A DNA stretch of 64,000 bases from Branchiostoma floridae (Eukaryota > Chordata > Leptocardii > Amphioxiformes > Branchiostomatidae). The stretch's first letter is position 1, and each line of letters begins with the position of its first letter. Under the pieces are notes generated by a model, which was not told where the DNA came from, ran no database searches, and was given only the letters and a program-made list of their open reading frames with translations. Made by a program: the position numbers and the translations under genes. Location: assembly GCF_000003815.2 (NCBI RefSeq), contig NC_049985.1, positions 13,357,567 to 13,421,566 of the forward strand. The letters are read 5' to 3'. Positions 27,801-39,800 of the stretch are shown here, in pieces.

Positions 27801-30800
27801 CCTCTGCAGGCTGAGATCTGGAGCATGTTTAACGCCATCCTGAGGAAGAGCACCAGGAACCTCCAGGCCTGTACGGAGGTCCATCTCATCGAGAAGATCC
27901 TACAGAAGCTGCCCAGCACCGACGACATGATAGCAGGTGAGGACAAGTTCTGTACGTAGACATGTTCCTCTGCTCTTTTGTCATTTTCCGCAGTGTCCTG
28001 TTTAGCATAGGCAACTTCCGGTGGAGTTCAAACTCAGTCTTTGGCATTGTGGACATCAAAGATACAGGAGGGAAGAGTATCAACTTCTTAAGTCAATATT
28101 TCTGTTTTTGAACATCTCTTATACCACATCAGCTTTCTGACAATCTGCAAAAAAAAGTATTGTAAAAAGCAGCATCTTCGTAAGTCAGTGAGTTGCAGGA
28201 ATTGGGAGTATCCAAATCATTGTAATGTTTTGAAAGGTAGAATCGGAGTAGATTTTTTAACTGTCAACACACATTGTTTATTCCACAAATATTAAAAAAG
28301 AGCTACTATTGAATAAACTCTTCATTATTGATGACAAGATTGACAACGAAATCATTTTTGCATGTTTGTCAGTGAGGGTTGTACATGTACATGTAAGTCA
28401 AACAAATCAATGGCTTGTATATTTTGACGTCCTCACACAAAGCAACAGATGGGGTGCAATGAAGCTGGAAGTTGTACAGCTTGGCTCTAACATGAGAGGT
28501 ATAGAAGAGTGGCATGATATATTTATACTTGTAATCAAAATCAGCCTTCTTTCTCAAGAGTTCAGCAAATGGGTAATGTCAACCTGTAGTCTGAGGGTCA
28601 CAGGTGCATTGTGGGAAATATAAAGACGCTTTTTGCCTCTTGTCTGGAATTAGTAAGTGAGACAATTTTTTCCTCCCCTGTGATGTGGCATGGTATCCTC
28701 TGAGTGCTTAAGGATAATTTGGGTTCAAGGTCTCTCATCATATATAAATCACTGGAGCACTAATGTAAAAGATAACGATCTTCTACATATTGCTGGTACA
28801 AGGTACATCTGTTCTTCACTATCTGGGTTCAGGGTAAGGTTCCTCTTGAATATCAAAACTGTAGGAAAAACTGACTACAATGTAATATTGTTTGCTTTGT
28901 GAATATACAAGTACTTGGTCTCCTTTCATCGTTGAATAGCATATTATCGGTCGTCATTTGTAATTATCTTTTCAAAACTGGTGATAACATTGTCAACACT
29001 GACTAACATGGTTACTGAGCACTTAAGCCTAAATTTGTGTCCATTCTCATGTAGTAAGAAACTGTCATTATAATGCATTATGTATAAAGGTGACTCAATT
29101 AGGAGGACTAAATGGCAGCTTGGCAGTGCATTCGAGACATAATTACCTAATTATCCTCTAATTAAGTGAGATCCACTTTTGACATCACTGTGAATTAACA
29201 ATTAGCCTTAAAGGCAGAAGCATAGTCACCTCAACAGTCTTTTTTGTATGCAAAGCAAGGAACTTAAAGTTGGTTGTTAGATAATTGACCAAAGCTTTGT
29301 TGTAACAGTCACCTCAATTTTCAACACTGTAAGAAAGTTTCAGATTGATATAGTTACTGAATGCCAACACGGTTGCCCTGCACCTCTCAGCCTGAAAAAA
29401 CAACAACTATGAAAGTCATAAAAGTGGAATTCGTCATGTTAAATTTTGTACCTGGTAACGTTATCCCCTGAGGTTCAAACATCTGACACTCGGTCCCATG
29501 AAAAATCAAGTGCAGAAATTGTGAGCACCAGAAATGAATCCTGGGAACACATTTGACCTTGATCATGAATATGTTGACCTCCACTTTGCCCCTCCCTCCC
29601 TCCCTACAGACCTGTTGGTAGACCTGCTGGGTGTGCTGGCCAGTTACAGCATCACAGTCAAGGAGCTCAAGATACTGTTTGGTATGCTGAAGGGAGACAA
29701 GGGCACTTGGGTGAGCTGAGTTATAATTTTCTGCAGTCATGATTTGTAACTTGCTGGTGAATGTCTTAGTTGGCCTGTACACACACATGTTTAACCGTAG
29801 AAATGCCAGGGCTAAATACAACATAATGTAGATAAGTCTCCTGATATGCGCATTTACAGTAGCTTCCAATGTTTGTGTAGATGATCTTAATAACAGTGTT
29901 TCATTAATTCTTTTACTGCTTAGTAGTACATTTTGATGTCTCTCAGACACATTCCTCAGAGCTTCTAACTGGAGTTCTGCTTCTCATCGCTATATGTAGC
30001 CGATGTAGGTGGCGCTTTTGCAGCAAAAACACAATCCCAAAGTGACTAAGCTTGTATCCCCCCTCGCCCCAGTTCGTCACTGGGGTTGACTTCCTTATCC
30101 AGACTGCTTCCTTAATTATTTTCATTAAGTGTTTTATTAAGTTGACGTTGTGACTCTTTTCTGTATTCATCTAGCCCGTACATGCAGTCAAACTGCTGAA
30201 GGTGCTGAGGCAGATGCCACAGAGACACGGACCGGACACTTTCTTCAACTTCACCGGGAGACATGGCTCTGTAAGTAGGAACTTTATATGTTAGTGCTTG
30301 TGATTTTGTTCTTATTACTGTCACTTTGGGTATGGAACCTTAGGATTTGTGTATTTATAGTTTCTCATAACATATCGTTATGAAAGACATCAATAAAGTT
30401 CCTTGAAGCATTTTACTCCCTAGAATAGTGACTGCTTGGGTAGCTTTTTTGCAGTCATTTGGATATGATAATCCTATGGCAATGGTGAAGCATTCAAAAT
30501 GGGGGATGCTGAAAATTTGTGAAGAGGCAGAGGAAACTTCTCTGCATTTGCTCACAAATTTCTAGCAAAGTTTTATTTGAATGGTGATGTACTCACTGTA
30601 GTTGATGGTGTCATCATCGTTTTTTTATGGTCTTTACTTGCGTTTGTCATTATTAGGCCATTGCCCTGCCACCACTGGCCAAGTGGCCATACCAAAGCGG
30701 CTTCACGTTTAACAGCTGGTTTCGCATGGATCCGCTTAATACCATAAACGTGGACAGGGAGAGACCGTACCTTTACTGGTAAGTTTTATCACTATGTGAC

Positions 30801-33800
30801 ATGTCAAATTGTGATATTTGTGTACAATAATGATGTTGCAGTGCACATTTTGCTAGTTACACGTTGTATTTGTATTATGATATTGAAAAGGGCTGTGTAA
30901 AAACAACAAATAAGCACAGCTTTAAAGTCTTAGCTTGATGGCAGAAATTTGACTTACAAGAAAGAAACTTATAATTTGTTACTGAAACATACTGTTATAC
31001 AGACTTTATATCGTCTGCTTTCTCTTCCAGTTTCCGTACCAGTAAAGGGGTGGGATATTCGGCGCACTTTGTCGGCTCGTGCCTGATTGTCACAGCTCTG
31101 AAGGCCAAGGGCAAAGGTTTCCAGCACTGTGTGAAGTACGACTTTCAGCCAAGAAAGGTCAGTCTTAGAAGTTCAAGATAGAAATGTGGTGGGCCATTCC
31201 AGAAAGTGGCAGAAGATACAATTTAATCCTGACCCATCCTTCACCTTATTAAACTGGATTGTCTTTGAATGGGTGCCAGGTTTGGGTCATTGATTCACCC
31301 TTTGTATGTCAAAGGTTGAAACAGACTTTGTGGGGCCATTAGAATTTTTTTCCTCTGCTGCAGCTGTAACAATTGGCTCAGCCCCAACACAGGTTACTTA
31401 TGAATCATGAAGGATCCCTGAAGATTCCCAGACACTTCTTACCAAGTCAAATTATTCTTCTGAAGGTGAAGGGTTCAAATAGTCTCTCCATTTGCAAAAC
31501 AACATTCATAACACAACCGTTACGGGTTGAGGGACTTTAGTTGGAACGTTTGCTAGCACAATTTAGCTAGAATTTACTCAAGGTCACTGAATTTGTAGGT
31601 AAAACAGAGAAGGTAAGAGAAGACATGCATGTATATCATAACCACTTATTGCATTTTCACTTACAATAAACCAATTTTAATCATCAGATTATTGACAACA
31701 TGTCTGTGTTTTATACATTATTTCTTTACCACAGGCATGTTTTGATTGTTCTACATTGGTTGACCCCCATGAAACTTTTATGCCAGTAATCTGCCAGTAG
31801 TGGTTTCCTCAGTGTTACATAGATTCTTGCACATTGCTTGCGGTACTAGATTCATTAAGAATACCAATGATTTAGAAAGTAGGACAAAGATCAATAAAAG
31901 GTCAAGAATATGTCTTCTGATTTGGAATTCCCCTTAGAACCTTTTTGTCCTTTTAAGAAAATCAGTGAAGTATACATCTTTCTGTTTTAGAAAGCAGGTC
32001 ATATAGTTAGTGCATCATGCCTATATGTTAGCCAACATTTTTTTTAGTTTGGTCATAAGGCAATCCGTATGAAACATATTTTCTATGCTGCAATCACCAT
32101 TTTGTAAGGCTATGATGCGGACAGAAAGGTCTTGTCATGTATCAGATAAAAGTAACATATGAGTTTTGACCCTGCAATGTTGCTGCACAATAACTTCTGT
32201 GCATTGAATGAAGCATCTTGTGCATTAACCAGGCTATGAAACTCTGCATTATTCATGTATACTGCATGGTCAGACATTGCTTATTTTGTGTGTCAAATAT
32301 AGATGAGTTCTTTAATTGGACTGATGAGATGACTGTAGATTGTGTCCTAATGGAATGTAACTGTGTCATTCTGGATCAAAGCTGAACTTTAACTGCCAAC
32401 ACAATAATTTGGACTCATCCAAATTTTTGACTGATCATGTCTAGCCTTTGTCAAGGTAGGAGTAATCCACTGCTTCTGTGACATGTTATGCAGATAAGAC
32501 ATGTGACTTGGTGAGCAGTGGATCATAAGTTGTGGAAAGTTTATGGCACTCCCCTCTCTATTGAAGTATGGCTGTAAAGCCTTGTTGTAGATGACGTCTT
32601 AAGTTTATTTCCCTGTTAATGCATCATGCTATTTTTTAATTATTTTTCTACACAGTGGTACATGGTGACCATCGCACACATCTATAACCGCTGGAGAAAT
32701 AGTGAACTGAAGTGCTACGTGAACGGGAAGCTGGTGTCATTTGGCGATATGGCCTGGCACGTCAACACTAGCGATGTAAGTACATGTTACAGTACTACAT
32801 GTAGATACATGAACTTACTGGAACAATGTTAGAAACATATCATTATTCACATGTACAGCTGTGTTCTACAGAATACACAAAGGGTATTTTCGTTTAGAAC
32901 TATTAAATACTTTTCAACAAAGTTCTAGATAACAAAAATACTTTCCCCACTTTCCTTGCATAATAGAGAGCTTTATTAATGTCCTTTGTCTGATCTATTG
33001 GTATTCATGATATCATAGAAAACACATTTTCTTAATATGTTATATTAATAGTGTTTGATAAGAAGCCATCACAGATATTTTACTAAATCTAAATAAGCCC
33101 CTTAATTCACAAACATATGCTTGAAATGATGTAAGTCTAATTAAGTAGGGATCAATGTTTGGAGAATCTTATTTAAAGAATGCTTTTAAGATAATAGGAT
33201 TACAATTGATTTTATATTGCTTTGGTAATTTTTATGAAAATGAGTGCCTGATCCTTTGAGAGGTATGAATGTAAAAGGACTAACTGAACAGATGTTTATG
33301 TAGTAATTTGTAAGATAAGGCTGCACTAATTCAATATATCATTTAACTCATCAAGTCTTTTGTCTTTGGCTTAACCAAACAAGACAGACAAAAATGAGCT
33401 GTACCCAAAGTTGGACAATATTTGGCACCTGTAATGTTACCATTTTTCTATAGCATCATCCAGACTGACAAACTATAATCCCCAAGTTAACCTTCATAAT
33501 ATCTGCTATGAACAGTGAGAAATAGTGTCTATTTATACCTTTGGCACAGCTTCTATCTGTATGCCAACTGTAGGGCACCCAAGAAAATTGTCACATCGAA
33601 ACGACCCTGAAATAAAACCTTTATGACATCAATATTACATCCAATCTGACTTTATGAAATCTCATCGAGCTTGATACCTCCGTGTTACACGCCAAAATGA
33701 TGTCATTAGATAACTCCCAATGACATCACATTTCATCACCATCATTGCAAAATTCTTCACTTTTTCATTTAAAACTTCACTCAAATCTCCAATCCCCCCC

Positions 33801-36800
33801 AATGTATAACTATGTAATCCTGGGGTACAGCATCCATTAACATGACATGTGCGATGCCTGATTGATTTTCCATGGGTTTGTGAGATGGAAAATTGCAGGC
33901 GTTGTCCTGGGTTATTGCATGAGACAGCTGGGATCCCCTGTCCCTGCCCAGAGAATACCACAGAAGCATCTAACTGATTACATCCCAATGAGAATTTGCA
34001 TCTGTCACTGCTGTTTGGATTGGACATGATAACGTCAATATAGCATCAATATAGCAAGTAATGATATGGCGGGTACCTCGATTGCAATATTGCCAAGCTG
34101 AATTTATCATCAGGACTATGTAGCAATACATGTCTATGTCTGTATGATAATTTTTTGGTTAAAAAGGCTTACCATGAAGGACAAGAAAAAAGTTGGATGA
34201 TATCAGAATTTTGATCTGCAAGATCAAGTCTTTACATAGTTTCTCAAAATGTGTTTGCCATGTTGAGTTTTAGACAAGATTAGATATTTTGTAAATGTCA
34301 AATAATTTTAGACTCAAAAGGCATGAAGTTATCAGTTGTAAAATTTTTGAATGTAGCCCAGGTGCATGTTTTAAACATTTGACAGATATATTTTGTAATC
34401 ACTTGGCTAGATATTGGACCCAACATGTCTGATCCACTGTATTGTACACCCTGCCATTTTTATAAACCTGAGGCAGTTAACTTCACAGCTACCAAGGCCA
34501 CACATGTAATTCAGATGATATACAGCCATATAATGCTGATTAACCTACTTACTGCACCTCGGGAATGAAAAATCAATGGAATAATGGTACAAAGTGGGAA
34601 ATATCATTCCCCTCAGCACTCCACAGCCGCTACCTTTTGGGAACAGTCAGTATATCCTGGTACAGGAAGGCTTCCTGGTGTGAAACTCCACACTGCCTGT
34701 GCCATTAACTTAAGGTTTATTAAGATGAGGCTGGATAGGTTCATACTAATGAGACACCTCGTTAGCGGGATGATTTGGACGTTAGCTGACAGATGCCCTA
34801 TTAACCTGAACAAACATTGTTACCCACATATAATAGCCGCAAGCGTAAGGACTTGATATATATTAAGGACTTATCAGCATATAGATACTAAAAGACTGCC
34901 ATTTTAAAGGCAACTTGATGGTTTTGTGTCTAAAAATGTGGTTGCTTCATCATCTTTCTACCTTGGAAGTACCTTGTACCTTGGAAGTATATCCAGATAT
35001 ATTTGTAAATCGTAATGGTTTTGATAGGCAGTACATTCAATTGTACTTGAGTATGCTGTTCTCATGAGGAGAACCAGCTTAACAGTGTTTTAATGGGAAA
35101 ACCTGCAAGTAAGCATCCAGTTAATACCCTTAAAGGGCATGGGATGAATGTAGTTTACTCTGAATTGCTGAGACCCAGGTTTTGTGGATGGTGTAATGAT
35201 GTTAATGTGTGGTTTTGGCACAGACCAAGAATGATCATAAAAGGGGGGAAGTCAGATTTTATCATAGAGCTACATGAACAACAACTACACTAGAGAGGTG
35301 ACAGGGAAAGTTCAAAATCTCTGCACAACAGGTTTAACATTTGATATATTGTTGGAATAATGTCTGCAAAACTACCCTCCACTACCATTATTGGACTGTC
35401 CCCTACTAGGATTGCATGTTATTGCTTAGGGAGACAAATAATCATAAGGGGGGGGGGGAGGATTTTACATGGGCAACATGTGCAATAGAGAGTTGAAAGG
35501 AAAAGTTCAAAATCTCTGCACAACCAGCTAAGCAGGAAATGGATTGCTAGAATGTCTGCAAAACTACCCACCACTACCATTAATGGACTGTCCCCTGCTA
35601 GGATTGCATGTTATTGCTTAGGTAGACAGAAGAACCATCCTGGTAGCCTTCAGGGAATTACCACTTACATCCCCCCTCTGCATGTGTAATTGTTCACCCA
35701 ATGGAAATGTCAGAAGCAAGAGGGCAGCGGGAATAAAGGCCAGACTACAAATAGCATTTCTGAGCTAACTCAGACAATTTACAATGGCGTCCCTGACACT
35801 ATGGAAAGGGCAAAGTGTGACCTTACTTCATGATATGCTTAATAATGGATTTTTGTAAGCCAGTGGCTTCCAGGACGGATTGGAATAGAGCCCGTTGTTA
35901 TTTACCACTGGGAGGGAAGGGGTGCGGACAAATATGGAAGTGTTGGCAAGAATACAATATGGGTATTGCCTAATACACAAGCATAAACAGAAGTCAGTGT
36001 TTCTGTTTCTATGTTTTGTGGTATCTTTCCTTGGTGCTGAAACTATGCTGTCATTCACTATCAGATGATTTAAGAAAATACATTGATAAAATCACACACA
36101 AAATTACTTCATGTTTTTATACATCTACATTTTGTACTTTTGTACATACAGAGAGTTAACTATGCTAATTAACAATAAGAAAGACAAAAGGATTGTGAAA
36201 AGTGCACTGCTGTAACTGCATTTAAGTTCGTGGGGATTCAAATTTGCGGTAGAGAAGATGGAGTGTTCGTAGTTGTTTTGTGTTCACAGTAGCGCCATCA
36301 AGTGTAGTCACATACTGTTTGCGGTGGTTTTAAGTTCGCGGTGAATTGGCAACACAAAAACCTCTAACATAAAACCACCACAAACATTTCTGCATTTACA
36401 GTATTCTCCTTCCTACTCCCAGTTTCAATAGGACTTTTGAAAACAACGACTACTGACTATTGTTGGGACCTTTTTACATGCTCATTTACTTTATCACGCT
36501 AAATGTATATGTGCAGAAACTTAGACATGAAGACCTAGACTTCTTCACTGTTTCATATTGCTGTCTCTTGCATTTCCTGTAGACGTTTGACAAGTGTTTC
36601 CTGGGTTCGTCGGAGACAGCGGATGCGGACCGTGTGTTCTGTGGGCAGATGGGAGCTGTGTACGTGTTTGGGGAGGTACTGAGTGCTCACCAGGTCTCAG
36701 CTATCTATCAGTTAGGACCTGGATACATGGTGAGTTAGCATGTCTCAGATATTAACACAGGACTGAGAAGAATAAAGTGATACTCTGCTACATCATCTTG

Positions 36801-39800
36801 GTCTATCAATTTCCACCATTGACTTGTTGCTATGACCCATGATATTACCAACTTTGTGCCATTTTAATGATTAAGAGCTGATGTCTGTAAAAACCAAGCA
36901 AAATCAGAAAAAGTTGGCCAAACTCAAAAAATCGATTTTCCTTAAATTTTGTGTGGTGGTAGGGCCTTGGTCCAAACCTACAAAAATGGCAAAGTTTTAG
37001 ATCTGCGGTCACCGGTTGCCATGGCAACGGCCATTTTTCAAAATGGCGGATTTTCACCAAGGGAAGGCCTTGGTCGCGTCCAAAATAGGCCTTCTTTGGA
37101 CTCCTGTAGCCCCCACAAATTAACAGATATTTTATCAATTCTCGCATATGTTATTACCCATATTCTAATGAACAATATGATATATAGTGATGCTCAAAAT
37201 GTTTTTGTAGTCAGGTGCAGTAGATGTTTAAAAATGATGTGTTTTCGTGAATTTCCAAAATTGGCAAAAATCCATTTTTTGACCATTTTTATTGACCATT
37301 AGCTCATTATCAGGCAAATCAATTTGCTTGATTTTCGGCACAGTTATAGTTTGAACTTTTGTATACATCATATGTAAAAATGAATTTGGGCCTTTAACGT
37401 ATCGAACCGTGGTGGCCCCCAGAGTAAACCAATATTTCCATTTCAAGAAAATCGTAACCATAGAATTATTCCTGGAAAAACAGTCATAGCTTACCAGAAA
37501 TGAATCTCGTTATCATTTTATGTAACAGAGGAACTTACCTATCACTTATAAAAGCAGGGTTGTTTTAGATTTTTTTATAATTGCCTTTAAAATGATTTTT
37601 TTGAGTTTTTTTGGTCATTTTTAGACCAAAAAATGTATATTTTGGCCCCAGCACCCTGGTAATACAACCAAATGACCTGAAATTTGGTATGGGAATGTCC
37701 TGGACATGTACACACATGGGTTGATAACTGGTTTGCCATATGATAGAACAAAATGCTGAATTTTGTGACTTATTTGGGGCATTTTCGGCCCCAAAACTAC
37801 ATTTTTGGCCCCAGTACCCTGGTTTTACAACTGAATGACCTGGAATTCGGTATAGCAATGCCCTGAACATATGCACACATGGATTCAATAACATGTTTTA
37901 CATACAGTACAACAAAATGCTTAATTTTGAGATTTTTGCCAGTTTTTTTTACAAAATAAAAGTCATTTTCTTGCTCCTGTTCCCTGGTAAATAACCAGTA
38001 AATAACCGGTAAAAAATTGGTATAGGAGCGCATTGGAAATGGCTTATATAACCCGTTTTTGCATACAGTGCAACAAAACGCTTAATGTTGTAATTTGTGG
38101 TTATTGCTTTACCCAAAGTACATTTCTAGCTCCTATTCCCTATTAGGCATTACAGGCAAATTACCACCTGGACTCCAATAACCCCCACAAAGTAAGAGAT
38201 ATTCTATTGATTCCCGTATATGTTATTACCCATATTCTAATAAGAAAAGTGATATAAAGTTATACTCGAAATGTTTTTGTAGTGAGGTGCAGCAGATGTT
38301 AAAAGATGACGTGTCTTTGTAAAAAGTAAATTGCCAAAAAGTGTTATTAAAGTGTCCAGGGCACTCCCATACCGAATTTCAGATTATTTAATTGGAAAAA
38401 CAGGTTACAGGAGCCAAAATATTTTTTTTTTGTAAAAAAAATGGCAAAACACACACACAAAATTCAGCATTTCGCTGTACTGTATGACAAGCATGCCCTG
38501 GACATATGTGCGCATATGTCCAGGGCATTCCTATACCAAAGTTCAAGTCGTCTAAATTTTTTTAGTTGTGAAACCAGGCTACAAGAGCCAAAAAAGCACT
38601 TTTTTGTTTTAAAAAAATGGCCCAAAATAACAAATTAAGCATTTTGTTGTATTGTATGCCAAACGTGTTGTTATTGGATCCATCAGCGCATATGTCCAGG
38701 GCATTCCAATACCAAATGCAGGTCATTCAATGGTAAAGCCAGGGTACAGGAGCCAAAAATGTACCTTTTTTTTTAGTAAAAAAAATGACCAAAATTAAGC
38801 ATTTTGTTGCACAGTATGCCAAAATCATTATCGACTCTATGTGTACATGTGTCCAGGGCATTTTTATACCGAATTTCATTTACTTGTAAAACCAGGGTTT
38901 AATGGGCCAAAAATGTACTTTTGGGGCCAAAAATTACAAAAAGGAGCCAGAAATGTACTTTGGGTAAAACAATGACCAAAAATTACAACATTAAGCGTTT
39001 TGTTGCACTGTATGCAAAAACGGGTTATAAAAGCCATTTCAAAGGCGATTCTACATTTGTATACCGATTTTTTAACGGTTATTTACTTGGAAAACCAAGG
39101 AACAAGAGCAAAAAAATGCCTTTTTTGTAAAATAAATCTCAAAATTAAGCATTTTGTTGTACTGTATGTAAACATGTTATTGAATCCATGTGTGCATATG
39201 TTCAGGGCATTGCTATACCGAATTCCAGGTCATTCAGTTGTAAAACCAGGGTAGGGGAGCCAAAAATGTACTTTTTTGGGAAAAAAATAAACCGAAAATC
39301 ACAAAATTTTGCATTTTATTGAACAGTATGCCAAAAGTGTTATTGAATCCATGTGCGCATGTGTCCAGGGCATTCCTATACCAAATTTCAGGTCATTTGG
39401 TTGTAAAACCAGGGTACTGGGGCCAAAAATGTAGTTTTGGGGCCGAAAATGCCCTAAATAAGTCACAAAATTCAGCATTTTGTTCTATCATATGGCAAAC
39501 CAGTTATCAACCCATGTGTGTACATGTCCAGGACATTCCCATACCAAATTTCAGGTCATTTGGTTGTAATACCAGGGTGCTGGGGCCAAAATATACATTT
39601 TTTGGTCTAAAAATGACCAAAAAAACTCAAAAAAATCATTTTAAAGGCAATTATAAAAAAATCTAAAACAACCCTGCTTTTATAAGTGATAGGTAAGTTC
39701 CTCTGTTACATACAATGATAATGAGATTCATTTTTGGTAATCTATGACTGTTTTTCCAGGAATAATTCTATGGTTACGATTTTCTTGAAATGGAAATATT

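Larger units (their letters stand above)
23795..27809 (+). other. Intron 2 (4.0 kb)
   Basis: The intron holds the hairpin and inverted-repeat element at 24041-24420, a degenerate repeat of about 50 bp at 25330-25600 and a CACCTG-rich degenerate repeat at 26755-26890. No exon is recognised. Stretch 24930-25250 is more complex and less AT-rich than its surroundings and could be conserved noncoding DNA. Confidence 0.75.
32776..36582 (+). other. Intron 8 (3.8 kb)
   Basis: The intron contains a direct duplication at 35228-35629 with a G homopolymer and a short MITE copy at 36206-36404. Stretches 33660-34030 and 34570-34860 are of higher complexity and could be conserved noncoding DNA, but no exon is recognisable in them. 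Confidence 0.7.

Noticed and set aside
29387-29950. 187-residue minus-strand ORF overlapping exon 4
   Set aside because: Overlaps a certain plus-strand exon; no domain or conserved motif.
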